The notes: generated by a model not told the origin, from the sequence alone. Positions 10,440-19,809 are shown, counted from the stretch's first letter. The stretch is 64,000 bases of DNA from Desulfovibrio sp. UCD-KL4C (GCF_006210265.1 NZ_VCNC01000005.1:89030-153029), one strand, 5' to 3'. Numbers and translations are program-made.

Positions 10440-11618
10440 ATGAATAAAATAATTCCCGGCTATTTGGCGATAGCTCTGGTGTGGTTCAGTTCGCATTTTG
10501 GAGGCGGTTTTGCCTCTGGTAGACAGATAGTAGCTTTCTACTTGAACCATCACTGGACATCCATGTTCATGCCTGCTGTTTCGATGCTTATTATGGGTAT
10601 CTGCATGTATTACTCAATGGTCATTGCCGTTAAATTTAAGGCTTATGATTATAGTGCATGGTCGAAGAAGCTATATGGTGAAATCGGCTTTTTTGCAGTT
10701 CCGATGTATGAAATTCTGGTTAACGGAGTGCTTTTGCTTGCAACAGCTGTGGCTTTTGCCACAGGAGGAACAGTTTTATCCAAATTGTTCGGCACTTCAT
10801 ATATGATGAATACTTTTTTTATCGCTGCCGTTATTTTTGTGTTTACAATTTACGGTTCTGAGCTTGTAAGAAGGTCGGCTGTTGTCGTTTCCTTTTTGCT
10901 TATTGTGAGTATGTTCATTATTTATCTTCCGAATATTATCCACTATTTTCCCAAAATACTTCAGAATATCGCGGCTATTAAGAGTGGGGAGATTGCTATA
11001 AGCGGTCCAAACTCTTCATGGGATGCTCTGTGGTGGGGGATTAAGTACGGAACGCTGCATTGTTGTGCTATTGGAGCATATATTGTTCATGCACAGGTCT
11101 GTCCTGACAAAGCTTGTCTTAAAAAAGCAATTACTATTGGTATCATCATCAACAGTTTGATTATGTATCTGTCCTACTTCGGTATTCTGGCCTTTGCCGA
11201 TCAAGGTATTTTCAAAGAAGCCGTTCCGGCTTTGTTTGTTGTTATGCATGGTATCGGCAGTTCGTGGATGACCTCCCTTATCTCCGTTTGTATCGTTGTT
11301 GGAGCTGTTTCAACAGGCGTTGCCCTTGTATATGGAACCACCAATCGATTGGTGACTTTTTTGGGGCGTAGGCTTGATGAAGCAGGAAAAGCCAGCAAAC
11401 AGCGCGTTCATTCTATGATAGCTTCAACCATTTTGGTTGCAGCGTGCTGGATGGTTGCTCAGTTTGGGCTGATTCCACTCATCGGTAAGGGGTATGGAAG
11501 TATGGGCTGGGTAACAATGGTTTTGATTACGATTCCAATCATTCTGCGCGGGCTTGGCCTATGGCGCTTTAAGGATGATTCGTTCGAAGGTGAAGTTTAT
11601 GTTGAAAAAGTTAATTAA
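10440..11618 (+). CDS. YkvI-type membrane transporter (copy 2)
   Basis: 392 aa, closely similar along its whole length to the preceding protein (same FGGGFASGRQIVAFYLNH motif, same GLIPLIGKGYG near the C-terminus), so the two are a recent tandem duplication. About ten transmembrane helices. The gap to copy 1 is only 43 bp, and its 3' end overlaps the start of the dehydrogenase gene by 20 bp, which indicates one transcript with translational coupling. The substrate is unknown. The differing C-terminal tail (FKDDSFEGEVYVEKVN) is the main divergence from copy 1. Confidence 0.78.
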   Translation: MNKIIPGYLAIALVWFSSHFGGGFASGRQIVAFYLNHHWTSMFMPAVSMLIMGICMYYSMVIAVKFKAYDYSAWSKKLYGEIGFFAVPMYEILVNGVLLLATAVAFATGGTVLSKLFGTSYMMNTFFIAAVIFVFTIYGSELVRRSAVVVSFLLIVSMFIIYLPNIIHYFPKILQNIAAIKSGEIAISGPNSSWDALWWGIKYGTLHCCAIGAYIVHAQVCPDKACLKKAITIGIIINSLIMYLSYFGILAFADQGIFKEAVPALFVVMHGIGSSWMTSLISVCIVVGAVSTGVALVYGTTNRLVTFLGRRLDEAGKASKQRVHSMIASTILVAACWMVAQFGLIPLIGKGYGSMGWVTMVLITIPIILRGLGLWRFKDDSFEGEVYVEKVN

Positions 11619-14400
11619 AGATATGCAGGGAGTTCTCCCTGCTGAGCGTATATATGATCATCCTGCACTTGTAGCTACCTATGCTGTTGATGCGAGCTAT
11701 TTTGCTCCTAAGGCTAAGCTTATAGTTGATGTTATGAATTTGGAAGAAGTGTCCGGAGTGCTTAAAGTCTGCTCGCAGAATAATATGGGAGTAACTTTTC
11801 GCGGAGCCGGAACAGCTGTAAGCGGTCAGGCCTGCGGAGAGGGCGTTCTTGTTCGCCTTATGGGACCGTATTGGAAAAAGGTAGAGGTCCTTGACGATGG
11901 TAAAATGTTTTGGGCTGGAAGCGGTGTGATAGGCATTGATGTGAATGTCGCATTGGCTCCGTATCAGCGCAAAATGGGGGCTGATCCTGCTTCCATCTCT
12001 TCAGCAACAATAGGCGGTATAATTGCCAATAATTCAGCAGGAATGTGCTGCATGGTTGAAGAAAACAGTTACCATGCAATCAAAGGAATGCGTCTGATTC
12101 TTGCCGATGGAACCTATCTGGATACTACTGATAAGGACAATGTCGCTTCCTTTAGAAATTCCCATAAAGCTATGCTTGATGAGCTTAGCGCTTTGCGACT
12201 TAAAGTTCTTGCCGATAATGATGTCGTTGAACGTATCAAGCGCAAGTATTCAATCAAAAACACTATCGGCTACACTCTCAATTCATTTGTTGATCATGAA
12301 GATCCCGTTGATATTCTGATGCATCTGATGGTCGGGTCTGAGGGGACACTTGGCTTTATTCATGAAGTCCTTATGGAAACTATTCCGACTCCGCCCATAA
12401 GATCAGTAGCTCTTATGTTCTTCCCTTCTCTAAGTGTAGTCACGGATATTGTGATGGATATGAAGGATACATGTAATATAGATGCAGCTGAAGTGCTTGA
12501 TTATAATTGTCTTATAGCTTTGCAGAATAATCTCAAAGATATTCCTGATGTTATGAAGAATCCCCCGGAAGGCTCCTGCGCCATGCTTGTTGAAACTAAA
12601 GCGTGGAGTTCTGAAGAACTTGAGCAGAATGTTGATGAGATTTTTGGAGTTTTAAATAGTTTTCCGGCCTTAAGCGAACACCTTTTCACCTCCGATGAAG
12701 TAGAGTGTGAAAAATTGTGGAATATCAGGCGGTCTATCTATCCGGCCATTACCAACTATCGGGAAGCAGATGAGTATGTTCTTACCGAGGATATTAATAT
12801 CCCTGTTTCAAGATTAGCTGAGGGGTGCGAAGCTTTTCAGGAGTTATTCACCCGTCACGGATATTCCGTCGGTATTATGGGGCATGCATTTCATGGTAAT
12901 CTTCACTTTTCAATCCCACTTAAAATTGCTGAAGATAAAGAAGTAGCTAGATTACATGCTTTTATGGTTGATCTGGTTAATTTGATTACTGAGCGTTTTG
13001 ACGGTTCTCTTAAGGCAGAGCATGGAACAGGGCGTGCAATGGCTCCATTCGTTCGTAAGGAATGGGGAGATTCTTTATATGAAGTGACCTGCGCCGTTAA
13101 AAAAGTTTTTGATCCGGAATCGGTTCTCAATCCAGGTGTATTGATCAATGAAGATTCCAATGCGCATACTAACGGGCTTAAAAGTCCTTTGACTGTATCG
13201 CCGTATGTGGATCTTTGCGTTGAATGCGGTTTTTGTGAGCAAGTCTGTCCATCAAAGAATATTGGCTTTACTCCGCGGCAGAGGATCAGTCTTTTCAGAG
13301 CTGTTACCAAGCTACGTCTTGAGGGCAAGAATGAGATTGCGGATGAATGGGAAAAAATCTTTCGCAAGTACGGTGAACAGCTTTGTGCTACTGATGGATT
13401 GTGCCGTGTAAAGTGTCCACTAGGTGTTGATGTTGCCAGCCTTATCAGGAGTATCAGAGGGGAAAAAGCCTCTGACCGTTCCACTAAAATTGCTGATTAT
13501 GTAACTGATCACCTTGAGGGCGCTCTTAAGGCCGCTTCACTCACTTTGGGTGGTATGTCTCTTGCCCAGCGGGTAATAGGAGATACAATGATGTCCCGTC
13601 TTGCAGGTTCTGCCCGCAATCTTTCCGGGGAAAGTTTACCGCTCTGGAATAAAGCCATGCCGAAGGGTGGAAGTAAAGTTCCGGTAGTTAAATCCGGTAC
13701 AGGGAAGCAGCGGATTGTTTATTTTCCTTCCTGCGCTGTGCGGACTATGGGGACCAGTAAGGAAGATAGGTCTGAACCTTTGATGAATGTGACTGTTCGG
13801 CTTCTTGAGCGGGCAGGGTATGAAGTTGTTTTTCCGAAGGGTATGGACAGTCTTTGCTGTGGTAAGTCTTTTGAAACTAAAGGATTTATGGAACAAGCTG
13901 ATAAATTGGCACAAAAGCTCAGTACTGCTTTGCTTGAAGCGAGCGGGAGTGGAGAATGTGTTGTGCTTTGTGATACCAGCCCATGTCTGGCACGCATGAA
14001 AAAGACTTTGGATAAGCGACTTGTCATGATGGACCCTATCGAATTTACCATGAAGTATGTTGCGGACCGGTTAAACTTCAAGAAGCTCTCTAGAACAGTT
14101 GCTCTGCATCCGACATGTTCAACAAGAACAATGGGATTAGACGGAATGTTCAGCGAACTTGCCTCTAAATGCGTCGAGAATGTAGTTGTCCCTAAGGGGA
14201 TAAACTGTTGCGGTTTTTCAGGTGACAAAGGGTTTCATAAACCTGAACTGAATAGATCGGCTCTTGAAAATTTGAAAGGACAGATTGAGCATTGTGATGA
14301 GGGGTATAGTGTTTCCAGAACTTGTGAAATAGGTTTAACCCTGCACGGCGGCAAAAATTATCGCAATATTTTATATCTTGTAGAAGAAGCCACTCGTTAG
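11599..14400 (+). CDS. FAD/Fe-S D-lactate dehydrogenase (Dld-II-like) or related 2-hydroxyacid oxidase
   Basis: 933 aa from the ATG at 11599 (RBS GAAGGTGA inside the previous gene). The N-terminal FAD-binding domain (PCMH type, about residues 40-220) has TFRGAGTAVSGQA and SSATIGGIIANNSAGM. FAD-oxidase C-terminal domain follows to about 520. Two 4Fe-4S motifs come next, CVECGFCEQVCP (near 540) and CATDGLCRVKCP, then two GlpC/HdrB-like cysteine-rich (CCG) domains with DSLCCGKSFE and GINCCGFSGDKGF. This architecture and length match the Fe-S D-lactate dehydrogenases (Dld-II), which oxidise D-lactate to pyruvate at the membrane. Lactate is a main electron donor of sulfate reducers. A glycolate or other 2-hydroxyacid substrate cannot be excluded. 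Confidence 0.85.
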   Translation: MLKKLIKDMQGVLPAERIYDHPALVATYAVDASYFAPKAKLIVDVMNLEEVSGVLKVCSQNNMGVTFRGAGTAVSGQACGEGVLVRLMGPYWKKVEVLDDGKMFWAGSGVIGIDVNVALAPYQRKMGADPASISSATIGGIIANNSAGMCCMVEENSYHAIKGMRLILADGTYLDTTDKDNVASFRNSHKAMLDELSALRLKVLADNDVVERIKRKYSIKNTIGYTLNSFVDHEDPVDILMHLMVGSEGTLGFIHEVLMETIPTPPIRSVALMFFPSLSVVTDIVMDMKDTCNIDAAEVLDYNCLIALQNNLKDIPDVMKNPPEGSCAMLVETKAWSSEELEQNVDEIFGVLNSFPALSEHLFTSDEVECEKLWNIRRSIYPAITNYREADEYVLTEDINIPVSRLAEGCEAFQELFTRHGYSVGIMGHAFHGNLHFSIPLKIAEDKEVARLHAFMVDLVNLITERFDGSLKAEHGTGRAMAPFVRKEWGDSLYEVTCAVKKVFDPESVLNPGVLINEDSNAHTNGLKSPLTVSPYVDLCVECGFCEQVCPSKNIGFTPRQRISLFRAVTKLRLEGKNEIADEWEKIFRKYGEQLCATDGLCRVKCPLGVDVASLIRSIRGEKASDRSTKIADYVTDHLEGALKAASLTLGGMSLAQRVIGDTMMSRLAGSARNLSGESLPLWNKAMPKGGSKVPVVKSGTGKQRIVYFPSCAVRTMGTSKEDRSEPLMNVTVRLLERAGYEVVFPKGMDSLCCGKSFETKGFMEQADKLAQKLSTALLEASGSGECVVLCDTSPCLARMKKTLDKRLVMMDPIEFTMKYVADRLNFKKLSRTVALHPTCSTRTMGLDGMFSELASKCVENVVVPKGINCCGFSGDKGFHKPELNRSALENLKGQIEHCDEGYSVSRTCEIGLTLHGGKNYRNILYLVEEATR

Positions 14401-14462
14401 TAAGCTGGATTGTCGATATTAAACCATTAATAGGCAATCTTAATATGATGAAGGTAAAAAAT

Positions 14463-15125
14463 ATGAATTATTCGCTAGATTTTTCCGCAGTCATTTTCGA
14501 TCTTGACGGAACGTTACTTTATACATTGGAAGAAATTGCTGCTACAGGTAATGCTGCGCTTAAAAGGCTTGGCTATGCAACACATTCAGTCAGTGCTTAC
14601 CGTACATTTTTGGGCGGAGGAGCTAAAAAACTGGCGTGGCGTATTTTGCCGCAGGATAAAAGAAACCAAGAAAATTATGATGAACTGCTCCCCGTACTTC
14701 TTGAAGAATTTGAGCTGTCTTTAAATACGATTGCTCGGCCTTATGACGGAGTTTTAGAAGCTCTTGCGGTTTTATCTTCTGCAGGTAAAAAGTTTGCTGT
14801 GCTTTCTAATAAGCCTGAGGAATTTTCTAAAATAGCCGTAGAAAAACTTTTGCCTGGCGTGAATTTTGAGGCTGTTTATGGAGCGCTTCAGAATGTTCCG
14901 TTAAAACCTGAGCCGGACAGGGCGTTGAAGCTTGCGGAGCTAATGGGAACAACTCCTGACCGGACTGTTTTTGTAGGAGATTCTGATGTAGATATCCAAA
15001 CTGGGCTTAACGCTGGAATGATAACCGTTGGCGCAGGGTGGGGTTTCCGCGGCGTTGACGAACTTAAAGAGGCTGGGGCGAATATTATTTTGGATGTTCC
15101 GGCAGATTTGGCTAAGTTGCTTTAG
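14463..15125 (+). CDS. gph: HAD-family phosphatase, phosphoglycolate phosphatase-like
   Basis: 220 aa. HAD motif I is FDLDGTLL (nucleophile Asp13, acid Asp15). Motif II is in VLSNKPEEF, and motifs III/IV are KPEPDRAL and VFVGDSDVDIQTG. A helical cap domain sits between motifs I and II. The size and motifs fit the Gph/PGPase subclass that removes phosphate from 2-phosphoglycolate or similar small substrates, but HAD specificity is hard to predict. The start at 14463 is preferred over 14445 because AAGG sits 7 nt upstream. It follows the dehydrogenase by about 60 bp. Confidence 0.8.
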   Translation: MNYSLDFSAVIFDLDGTLLYTLEEIAATGNAALKRLGYATHSVSAYRTFLGGGAKKLAWRILPQDKRNQENYDELLPVLLEEFELSLNTIARPYDGVLEALAVLSSAGKKFAVLSNKPEEFSKIAVEKLLPGVNFEAVYGALQNVPLKPEPDRALKLAELMGTTPDRTVFVGDSDVDIQTGLNAGMITVGAGWGFRGVDELKEAGANIILDVPADLAKLL

Positions 15126-15134
15126 AAATTGTTT

Positions 15135-15170
15135 AAAAGCGTGGCAGACTGTTTAGTTTGCCACGCTTTT
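15135..15170. terminator. Bidirectional hairpin terminator
   Basis: AAAAGCGTGGCA / TGCCACGCTTTT arms with an 11-nt loop, between the converging phosphatase and methyltransferase genes. A near copy lies at 16140-16175. Confidence 0.85.
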
Positions 15171-15189
15171 CTAGTTATTCTTTTCTTCG

Positions 15190-16014
15190 TTAAGGTTTCG
15201 ATTTAATTTTATAGTGTAACATACGAAAGGCGTTTCTCCATTTTGGCACTAGCCTCATTAGTCTAATGAAAAATCCCCAGCGTTTTAGCTCTTGATCCAT
15301 GTAGTAGGTAGTGTCCTGATACCTGAGATATGGTGACCACTTCTCTAGTAATAGGTCATCTTCCAATCCCCAGCGGAATGTTGCGTTGCTATTTTTGACT
15401 GTATCATGTTTCTTTTGGTTTTGGATTGCCCACTTTGAACTTACGTCAAAATGCAATTCACCTTGCGGAATTCGGTCAGCTATCATTGTGATAATAGGAT
15501 GTAATAATTCCTCTTCAAAGTACATGAAGACTCCCTCTGCCACTAAAATAAAATTACTTCCTGTATGTTTTTCAACTATTTGATCAATCCAAGAAACATC
15601 AAAAAAAGATTTTGCAATATATGGATTGTTTTCAGATTCAGGAAGTAACTGATTCCTGACATGAATAACCTCGGGTAAATCCAGTTCGTAAAATATACCT
15701 TTACCATTAAAAACGCGTTTGAATCGTGTATCTAGTCCTGCCCCAATACTTATAACTACTGGATTGTCGTGGTTTTTGATAAATTCGGTTACTGCTTTAT
15801 CAAAACGACGAATGCGGATTGCTGTCCCAATGATGCTCTTGTCTGCTGTTTTATATTTCGAAAAGTCGTAGTCAATTTGGTTAACAAGTTGGCAGGATAG
15901 TGGGTCATGGATAATTCCATCGACACGCAAGGTTTCTAAATTCCGCATGTATAGGGGAATGAACAGGGTATCTGCCACATTATCGTCTATGGTGACGGAT
16001 ATTGGTTCGAACAT
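15190..16014 (-). CDS. Class I SAM-dependent O-methyltransferase, TcmP/LCMT family
   Basis: 274 aa starting at MFEPISVTI. This start has AGGAG 6 nt upstream; the frame extends further but without an RBS. The SAM-binding motif VVISIGAGLDTRFKRV and the acidic ELDLPEV that follows are hallmarks of the leucine-carboxyl-methyltransferase/TcmP family. FILVAEGVFMYFEEE is the conserved post-motif. Members methylate carboxyl or hydroxyl groups of small molecules or polyketides; the substrate here is unknown. It is monocistronic and flanked on both sides by nearly identical hairpins (15135 and 16140), so it may be an inserted cassette. Confidence 0.82.
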   Translation of the reverse strand: MFEPISVTIDDNVADTLFIPLYMRNLETLRVDGIIHDPLSCQLVNQIDYDFSKYKTADKSIIGTAIRIRRFDKAVTEFIKNHDNPVVISIGAGLDTRFKRVFNGKGIFYELDLPEVIHVRNQLLPESENNPYIAKSFFDVSWIDQIVEKHTGSNFILVAEGVFMYFEEELLHPIITMIADRIPQGELHFDVSSKWAIQNQKKHDTVKNSNATFRWGLEDDLLLEKWSPYLRYQDTTYYMDQELKRWGFFIRLMRLVPKWRNAFRMLHYKIKSKP

Positions 16015-16139
16015 AATAACTCCTTTTTTTGAAAATATTGTTGAAATTTGCATAATGATATTCAAGATAATAGCTTTAAATTTGTTTATAAATATTCTTT
16101 TTAAATGGGAATGACAACCAGTTTCATTTGAGTTTAAAT

Positions 16140-16175
16140 AAAAGCGTGGCAAAATGTTGTGTTTGCTACGCTTTT
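16140..16175. terminator. Hairpin, near copy of the 15135 terminator
   Basis: AAAAGCGTGGCAAA / TTTGCTACGCTTTT with one G-T wobble. The stem sequence is almost the same as at 15135-15170. Here it lies upstream of the methyltransferase start and upstream of eutB, where no plus-strand gene ends. Confidence 0.7.
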
Positions 16176-16331
16176 ATTTATTTATATCAAATTCCAATTG
16201 TTACGTTTCTAATACTGATGGTCATCGGCATCAGTTTGATAGTGGCTTTCCCTCAGATTGCTCTGTACTTGCCAGATTTGTACTTTAGTAGTTAGTGTCT
16301 GCTAAGCTGAGTAACTATACATAAAATTAGT

Positions 16332-16365
16332 GGACAGTCAGGCTGTTTTATAGGCCTGACTGTCC
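16332..16365 (+). promoter_or_regulatory. Perfect 12-bp hairpin in the eutB leader
   Basis: GGACAGTCAGGC / GCCTGACTGTCC with a 10-nt loop, ending 21 nt before the eutB ATG. No T-tract follows, so it is not a classical terminator. It could block or expose the weak RBS (CGGAAG at 16373) or protect the 5' end. The leader lacks a B12-box, so I do not call a cobalamin riboswitch. Confidence 0.5.
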
Positions 16366-16386
16366 TAACTAACGGAAGTCTGCAAA

Positions 16387-17751
16387 ATGAGTACATTACA
16401 GAAAGATAAAAAAAGTTTGAGATCATTACTTGCTTTAGCTTCACCGCTTCGTTCCGGCGATGTCTTGGCAGGAGTGGCAGCAAGAACAGAAGAAGAGCGA
16501 GTTTTAGCCCAGATAGAACTCTCTGAAGTTCCTTTAACAAGGTTTTTAAACGAGCCTGTTATTGCTTATGAAAAGGACGAAGTTACCCGTCTTATTATCG
16601 ATGATCATGATAAAGAGGCCTTTGCCCCTGTAAGCAGTTTCACTGTTGGAGAATTCCGTGACTGGCTTCTCACAGACGTAGCTTCAACGGATGTGCTTAC
16701 AAAACTTGCCATGGGTATCACGCCTGAAATGGCTGCCGCTGTTTCAAAACTTATGCGTATGCAGGATTTGATTCTTGTAGCATCTAAATGTCAGGTTATT
16801 ACAAAATTTCGCAATACACTCGGGTTACCAGGGAGATTTTCTGTGCGGTTGCAACCCAATCATCCCACCGATGATTTAAAAGGAATTGCCGCTTCAACTT
16901 TAGACGGACTGTGTTACGGCTCAGGTGACGCTGTTATCGGCATTAATCCAGCAACAGATAATGTTGAAAATATTACCCGTTTGATGTGGATGCTTGATGA
17001 TATAGTTGAAAAACATTCCATCCCTACCCAAACATGTGTTCTGACCCACGTTACAACAACAATGGAAGCGATTAAGGCCGGAGCTCCGGTTGATCTTTGC
17101 TTTCAGTCAATAGCAGGAACTGAAGGGACCAACGCCAGTTTCGGTGTTAGTTTGAGCTTGCTTCAGGAAGCATACGAAGCAACGCTTTCACTTGGACGTG
17201 GAACAGTTGGAAACAACGTTATGTATTTTGAAACAGGGCAGGGAAGTGCTTTGTCTGCTAATGCTCACCACGGTGTTGACCAGCAGACACTTGAAGCCAG
17301 AGCTTACGCAGTTGCCCGCAAATTTAAACCTTTACTTGTAAACACCGTAGTCGGTTTTATCGGTCCTGAGTATCTCTATAATGGAAAGCAGATCCAGCGT
17401 GCCGGTTTGGAAGATCTCTTTTGTGGTAAACTGCTCGGATTACCGATGGGAGTCGATGTTTGTTACACCAATCATGCGGAAGCTGATCAAGATGATATGG
17501 ATGTGCTTTTGACTTTGCTCGGTAATGCTAAGTGTAACTTTATCATGGGTATTCCCGGCGCGGATGATATTATGCTCAATTATCAATCCACTTCATTTCA
17601 CGATGCATGTTATCTGCGCAAATTGCTAAATTTAAGACCTGCTCCTGAATTTGAGGCATGGCTAGAAAAAGTAGGTATTCATGACGAGAAAGGAAAATTA
17701 TTGCCCGCATCCAGTTCTAATTCTTTGATGGCCATAACACAGGGATTATAA
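16387..17751 (+). CDS. eutB: Ethanolamine ammonia-lyase large subunit
   Basis: 454 aa, the full length for EutB, the catalytic TIM-barrel subunit of the adenosylcobalamin-dependent lyase that splits ethanolamine into acetaldehyde and ammonia. Recognisable stretches are VRLQPNHPTDDLKGIAAS, GDAVIGINPATDN, QSIAGTEGTNASFGV and FETGQGSALSANAHHGVDQQ, which form the substrate/B12 barrel. It is followed directly by eutC with a 1-base overlap (TAATG). No eutA reactivase, aldehyde dehydrogenase or microcompartment shell genes are next to it, so this is a minimal eut locus, probably used for nitrogen, carbon or reductant from ethanolamine. Confidence 0.95.
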   Translation: MSTLQKDKKSLRSLLALASPLRSGDVLAGVAARTEEERVLAQIELSEVPLTRFLNEPVIAYEKDEVTRLIIDDHDKEAFAPVSSFTVGEFRDWLLTDVASTDVLTKLAMGITPEMAAAVSKLMRMQDLILVASKCQVITKFRNTLGLPGRFSVRLQPNHPTDDLKGIAASTLDGLCYGSGDAVIGINPATDNVENITRLMWMLDDIVEKHSIPTQTCVLTHVTTTMEAIKAGAPVDLCFQSIAGTEGTNASFGVSLSLLQEAYEATLSLGRGTVGNNVMYFETGQGSALSANAHHGVDQQTLEARAYAVARKFKPLLVNTVVGFIGPEYLYNGKQIQRAGLEDLFCGKLLGLPMGVDVCYTNHAEADQDDMDVLLTLLGNAKCNFIMGIPGADDIMLNYQSTSFHDACYLRKLLNLRPAPEFEAWLEKVGIHDEKGKLLPASSSNSLMAITQGL

Positions 17752-18539
17752 TGAAAGAAAACAAACCTGAAATTATAACTGTTGACCCTTGGTCCGAGCT
17801 TAAAAAGTTTACTGATGCCCGTATTTCACTTGGAAGGTGCGGAGTCAGTCTGCCTCTCAAAGAATCTCTTTCGTTCAAACTTGCTCATGCAAAAGCGCGT
17901 GACGCAGTTCATTTGCCATTTAAAATTGACGAACTTAAATCTGAACTTGAAGAAAGCGGACACACTTGTCTTAAGCTTAAAGGCAGCACTGATGACAGAA
18001 TGGAATATTTAACTCGTCCTGATAAAGGTAGAGTTCTAAGTTTTAAGTCGCGTGAATTACTTGAAAAACAGGAAACAGGATATGACGTGTGTGTGGCTGT
18101 AGGGGATGGACTCTCGTCTCGCGCAATTCATGAAAACGGATATAGTTTTATCCATGCTTTTATGCCTCTACTTGAGCAGGCGGGAATTAAAGCTACTCCT
18201 GTCTGTTTGATTGAAAACAGCCGCGTTGCAATTGCAGATGAAATTGGAAGTATGCTTTCGGCAAAGCTTTCAGTAATACTCATTGGTGAGAGACCGGGGC
18301 TTAGTTCCCCTAATTCGATGGGAATATATCTAACCTACAACCCTATACCGGGCACAACTGATGAAGCTCGTAATTGCATTTCAAATGTACGTGACGGTGG
18401 TTTAAGTATTGCAGAGGGGGTACAAAAATTGTCCTATTTAGTTGAACAGGCTTTGATTACCAAGACGTCAGGCGTAGAACTTAAGGACAAGATGCCATCT
18501 AATTACTTGCCATTTAATGAAATAAAAATGCTTGGCTAG
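17751..18539 (+). CDS. eutC: Ethanolamine ammonia-lyase small subunit
   Basis: 262 aa, the usual length for EutC, which binds the nucleotide tail of adenosylcobalamin at the interface with EutB. Conserved stretches are DARISLGRCGVSLP near residue 22, VAVGDGLSSRAIHENG, VCLIENSRVAIADEIG and ILIGERPGLSSPNSMG with MGIYLTYNP. Translation is coupled to eutB by start/stop overlap. A long perfect terminator follows. Confidence 0.95.
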   Translation: MKENKPEIITVDPWSELKKFTDARISLGRCGVSLPLKESLSFKLAHAKARDAVHLPFKIDELKSELEESGHTCLKLKGSTDDRMEYLTRPDKGRVLSFKSRELLEKQETGYDVCVAVGDGLSSRAIHENGYSFIHAFMPLLEQAGIKATPVCLIENSRVAIADEIGSMLSAKLSVILIGERPGLSSPNSMGIYLTYNPIPGTTDEARNCISNVRDGGLSIAEGVQKLSYLVEQALITKTSGVELKDKMPSNYLPFNEIKMLG

Positions 18540-18563
18540 CTCATCTGAATTTTTATGATAAAT

Positions 18564-18607
18564 AACAACTCCCTCTTACACGGTTTCAAGTATAAGAGGG
18601 AGTTGTT
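18564..18607. terminator. Bidirectional hairpin terminator
   Basis: AACAACTCCCTCTTA / TAAGAGGGAGTTGTT stem (15 bp) between converging eutC and hydF, with T/A-rich flanks on both sides. Confidence 0.88.
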
Positions 18608-19809
18608 TATAAATTGAATGGTGCAATAATCCTTTCCAGAACGCCCTGTACTTTTGAAATTGCAACTCCGTAATTGGTTATCGGCACTCCTCTGCGATTA
18701 CATTCTGTAACTCTTCTTAGCATTTCAGTGCGATTTAGCATGCATGCTCCGCAGTGAATTACCAGTTTATATTTTTCAAGATCTTCAGGAAAATCGTGTC
18801 CTGCATATGTTTCAAACTTAATATTTTTACCTGTGTATTGGGTGACCCAGCGCGGGATTTTCACCCGTCCTATGTCATCCGCAACGTCGTGATGTGAGCA
18901 TGCCTCACCCACAAGCACAGTATCTCCGTCTTCTAAAGTATCAATAGCTTCTGCGCCCTTAACAAGACTTGGTAAATCCCCTTTAAAACGGGCAAACAGA
19001 GTCGAAAAAGTGGTTAACGGAATGTCATCTGGAACATCACCTGCAACGGTTAGGACTACTTGCGAATCTGTAATGACCAGCGCAGGTTTGCGCTTCATAT
19101 TTGATAGAGTTTCTTCAATTTCACGATCTTTAACTGTTACAGCTACTGCGTCACAGTCCAGAATTTCTCGTATAACTTGAACTTGCGGTAAAATAAGCCT
19201 TCCTTTCGGCGCAGCCAGATCAATTGGGACAACACAGACAATCCAGTCTCCTTCTCCGAAAAGGTCTCCGGCAAGAACTGGTGTTTGTTTCATTTCATCC
19301 GGTGCTAGTTCAATGAGAGCTTTTTTAATTTCTTTAATGTTTAAGCCCGTTGTTGCAGAAACTTCTAAGAATGAAAAATTGTTTTCACGGCAATAGCTTA
19401 GTTCTTCCTCTGAAGGAGTTCGCAGATCATTTTTATTGAAAAGAACAAGGAATGGAATTTTCAGTTTACAGATATTGCTGATAATATTTTTTTCATAATT
19501 AGTAATGCCTTCTTCTCCGATTACAACAAGTGCAACATCAGATCTCCATAAAACTTTCTGAGAGGCTTTTATCCTAAGTTCTCCAAGTTCCCCTGTATCA
19601 TCAAGCCCTGCTGTATCGTAAAAAGTAACGGGGCCGAGCGGCAGCAGTTCATAATGTTTAGCAACTGCGTCCGTAGTTGTTCCCGGTTGATCTGAAACAA
19701 TTGATATATCTTGGTCTACGATTGCGTTTATCAGAGATGATTTTCCTGCATTTCGTCTTCCGGCCAGAGTTATAACCAGTCTGACTCCGCGGGGTGCTTT
19801 ATTGGACAT
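18607..19809 (-). CDS. hydF: [FeFe]-hydrogenase maturation GTPase HydF
   Basis: 400 aa. It has an N-terminal GTPase domain with P-loop GRRNAGKSSLINA, DTAGLDD and NKND, a dimerisation domain, and a C-terminal Fe-S domain with the HydF pattern CxHH then HCxxC (EACSHHDVADD; VIHCGACML). HydF is the scaffold on which the 2Fe subcluster of the H-cluster is finished before transfer to HydA. It overlaps the end of hydE by 11 bp and is the last gene of the minus-strand hydrogenase maturation operon. Confidence 0.96.
   Translation of the reverse strand: MSNKAPRGVRLVITLAGRRNAGKSSLINAIVDQDISIVSDQPGTTTDAVAKHYELLPLGPVTFYDTAGLDDTGELGELRIKASQKVLWRSDVALVVIGEEGITNYEKNIISNICKLKIPFLVLFNKNDLRTPSEEELSYCRENNFSFLEVSATTGLNIKEIKKALIELAPDEMKQTPVLAGDLFGEGDWIVCVVPIDLAAPKGRLILPQVQVIREILDCDAVAVTVKDREIEETLSNMKRKPALVITDSQVVLTVAGDVPDDIPLTTFSTLFARFKGDLPSLVKGAEAIDTLEDGDTVLVGEACSHHDVADDIGRVKIPRWVTQYTGKNIKFETYAGHDFPEDLEKYKLVIHCGACMLNRTEMLRRVTECNRRGVPITNYGVAISKVQGVLERIIAPFNL

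Noticed and set aside
16176..16386. Cobalamin riboswitch before eutB
   Set aside because: No B12-box-like sequence and too few paired regions; only a single perfect hairpin is present.
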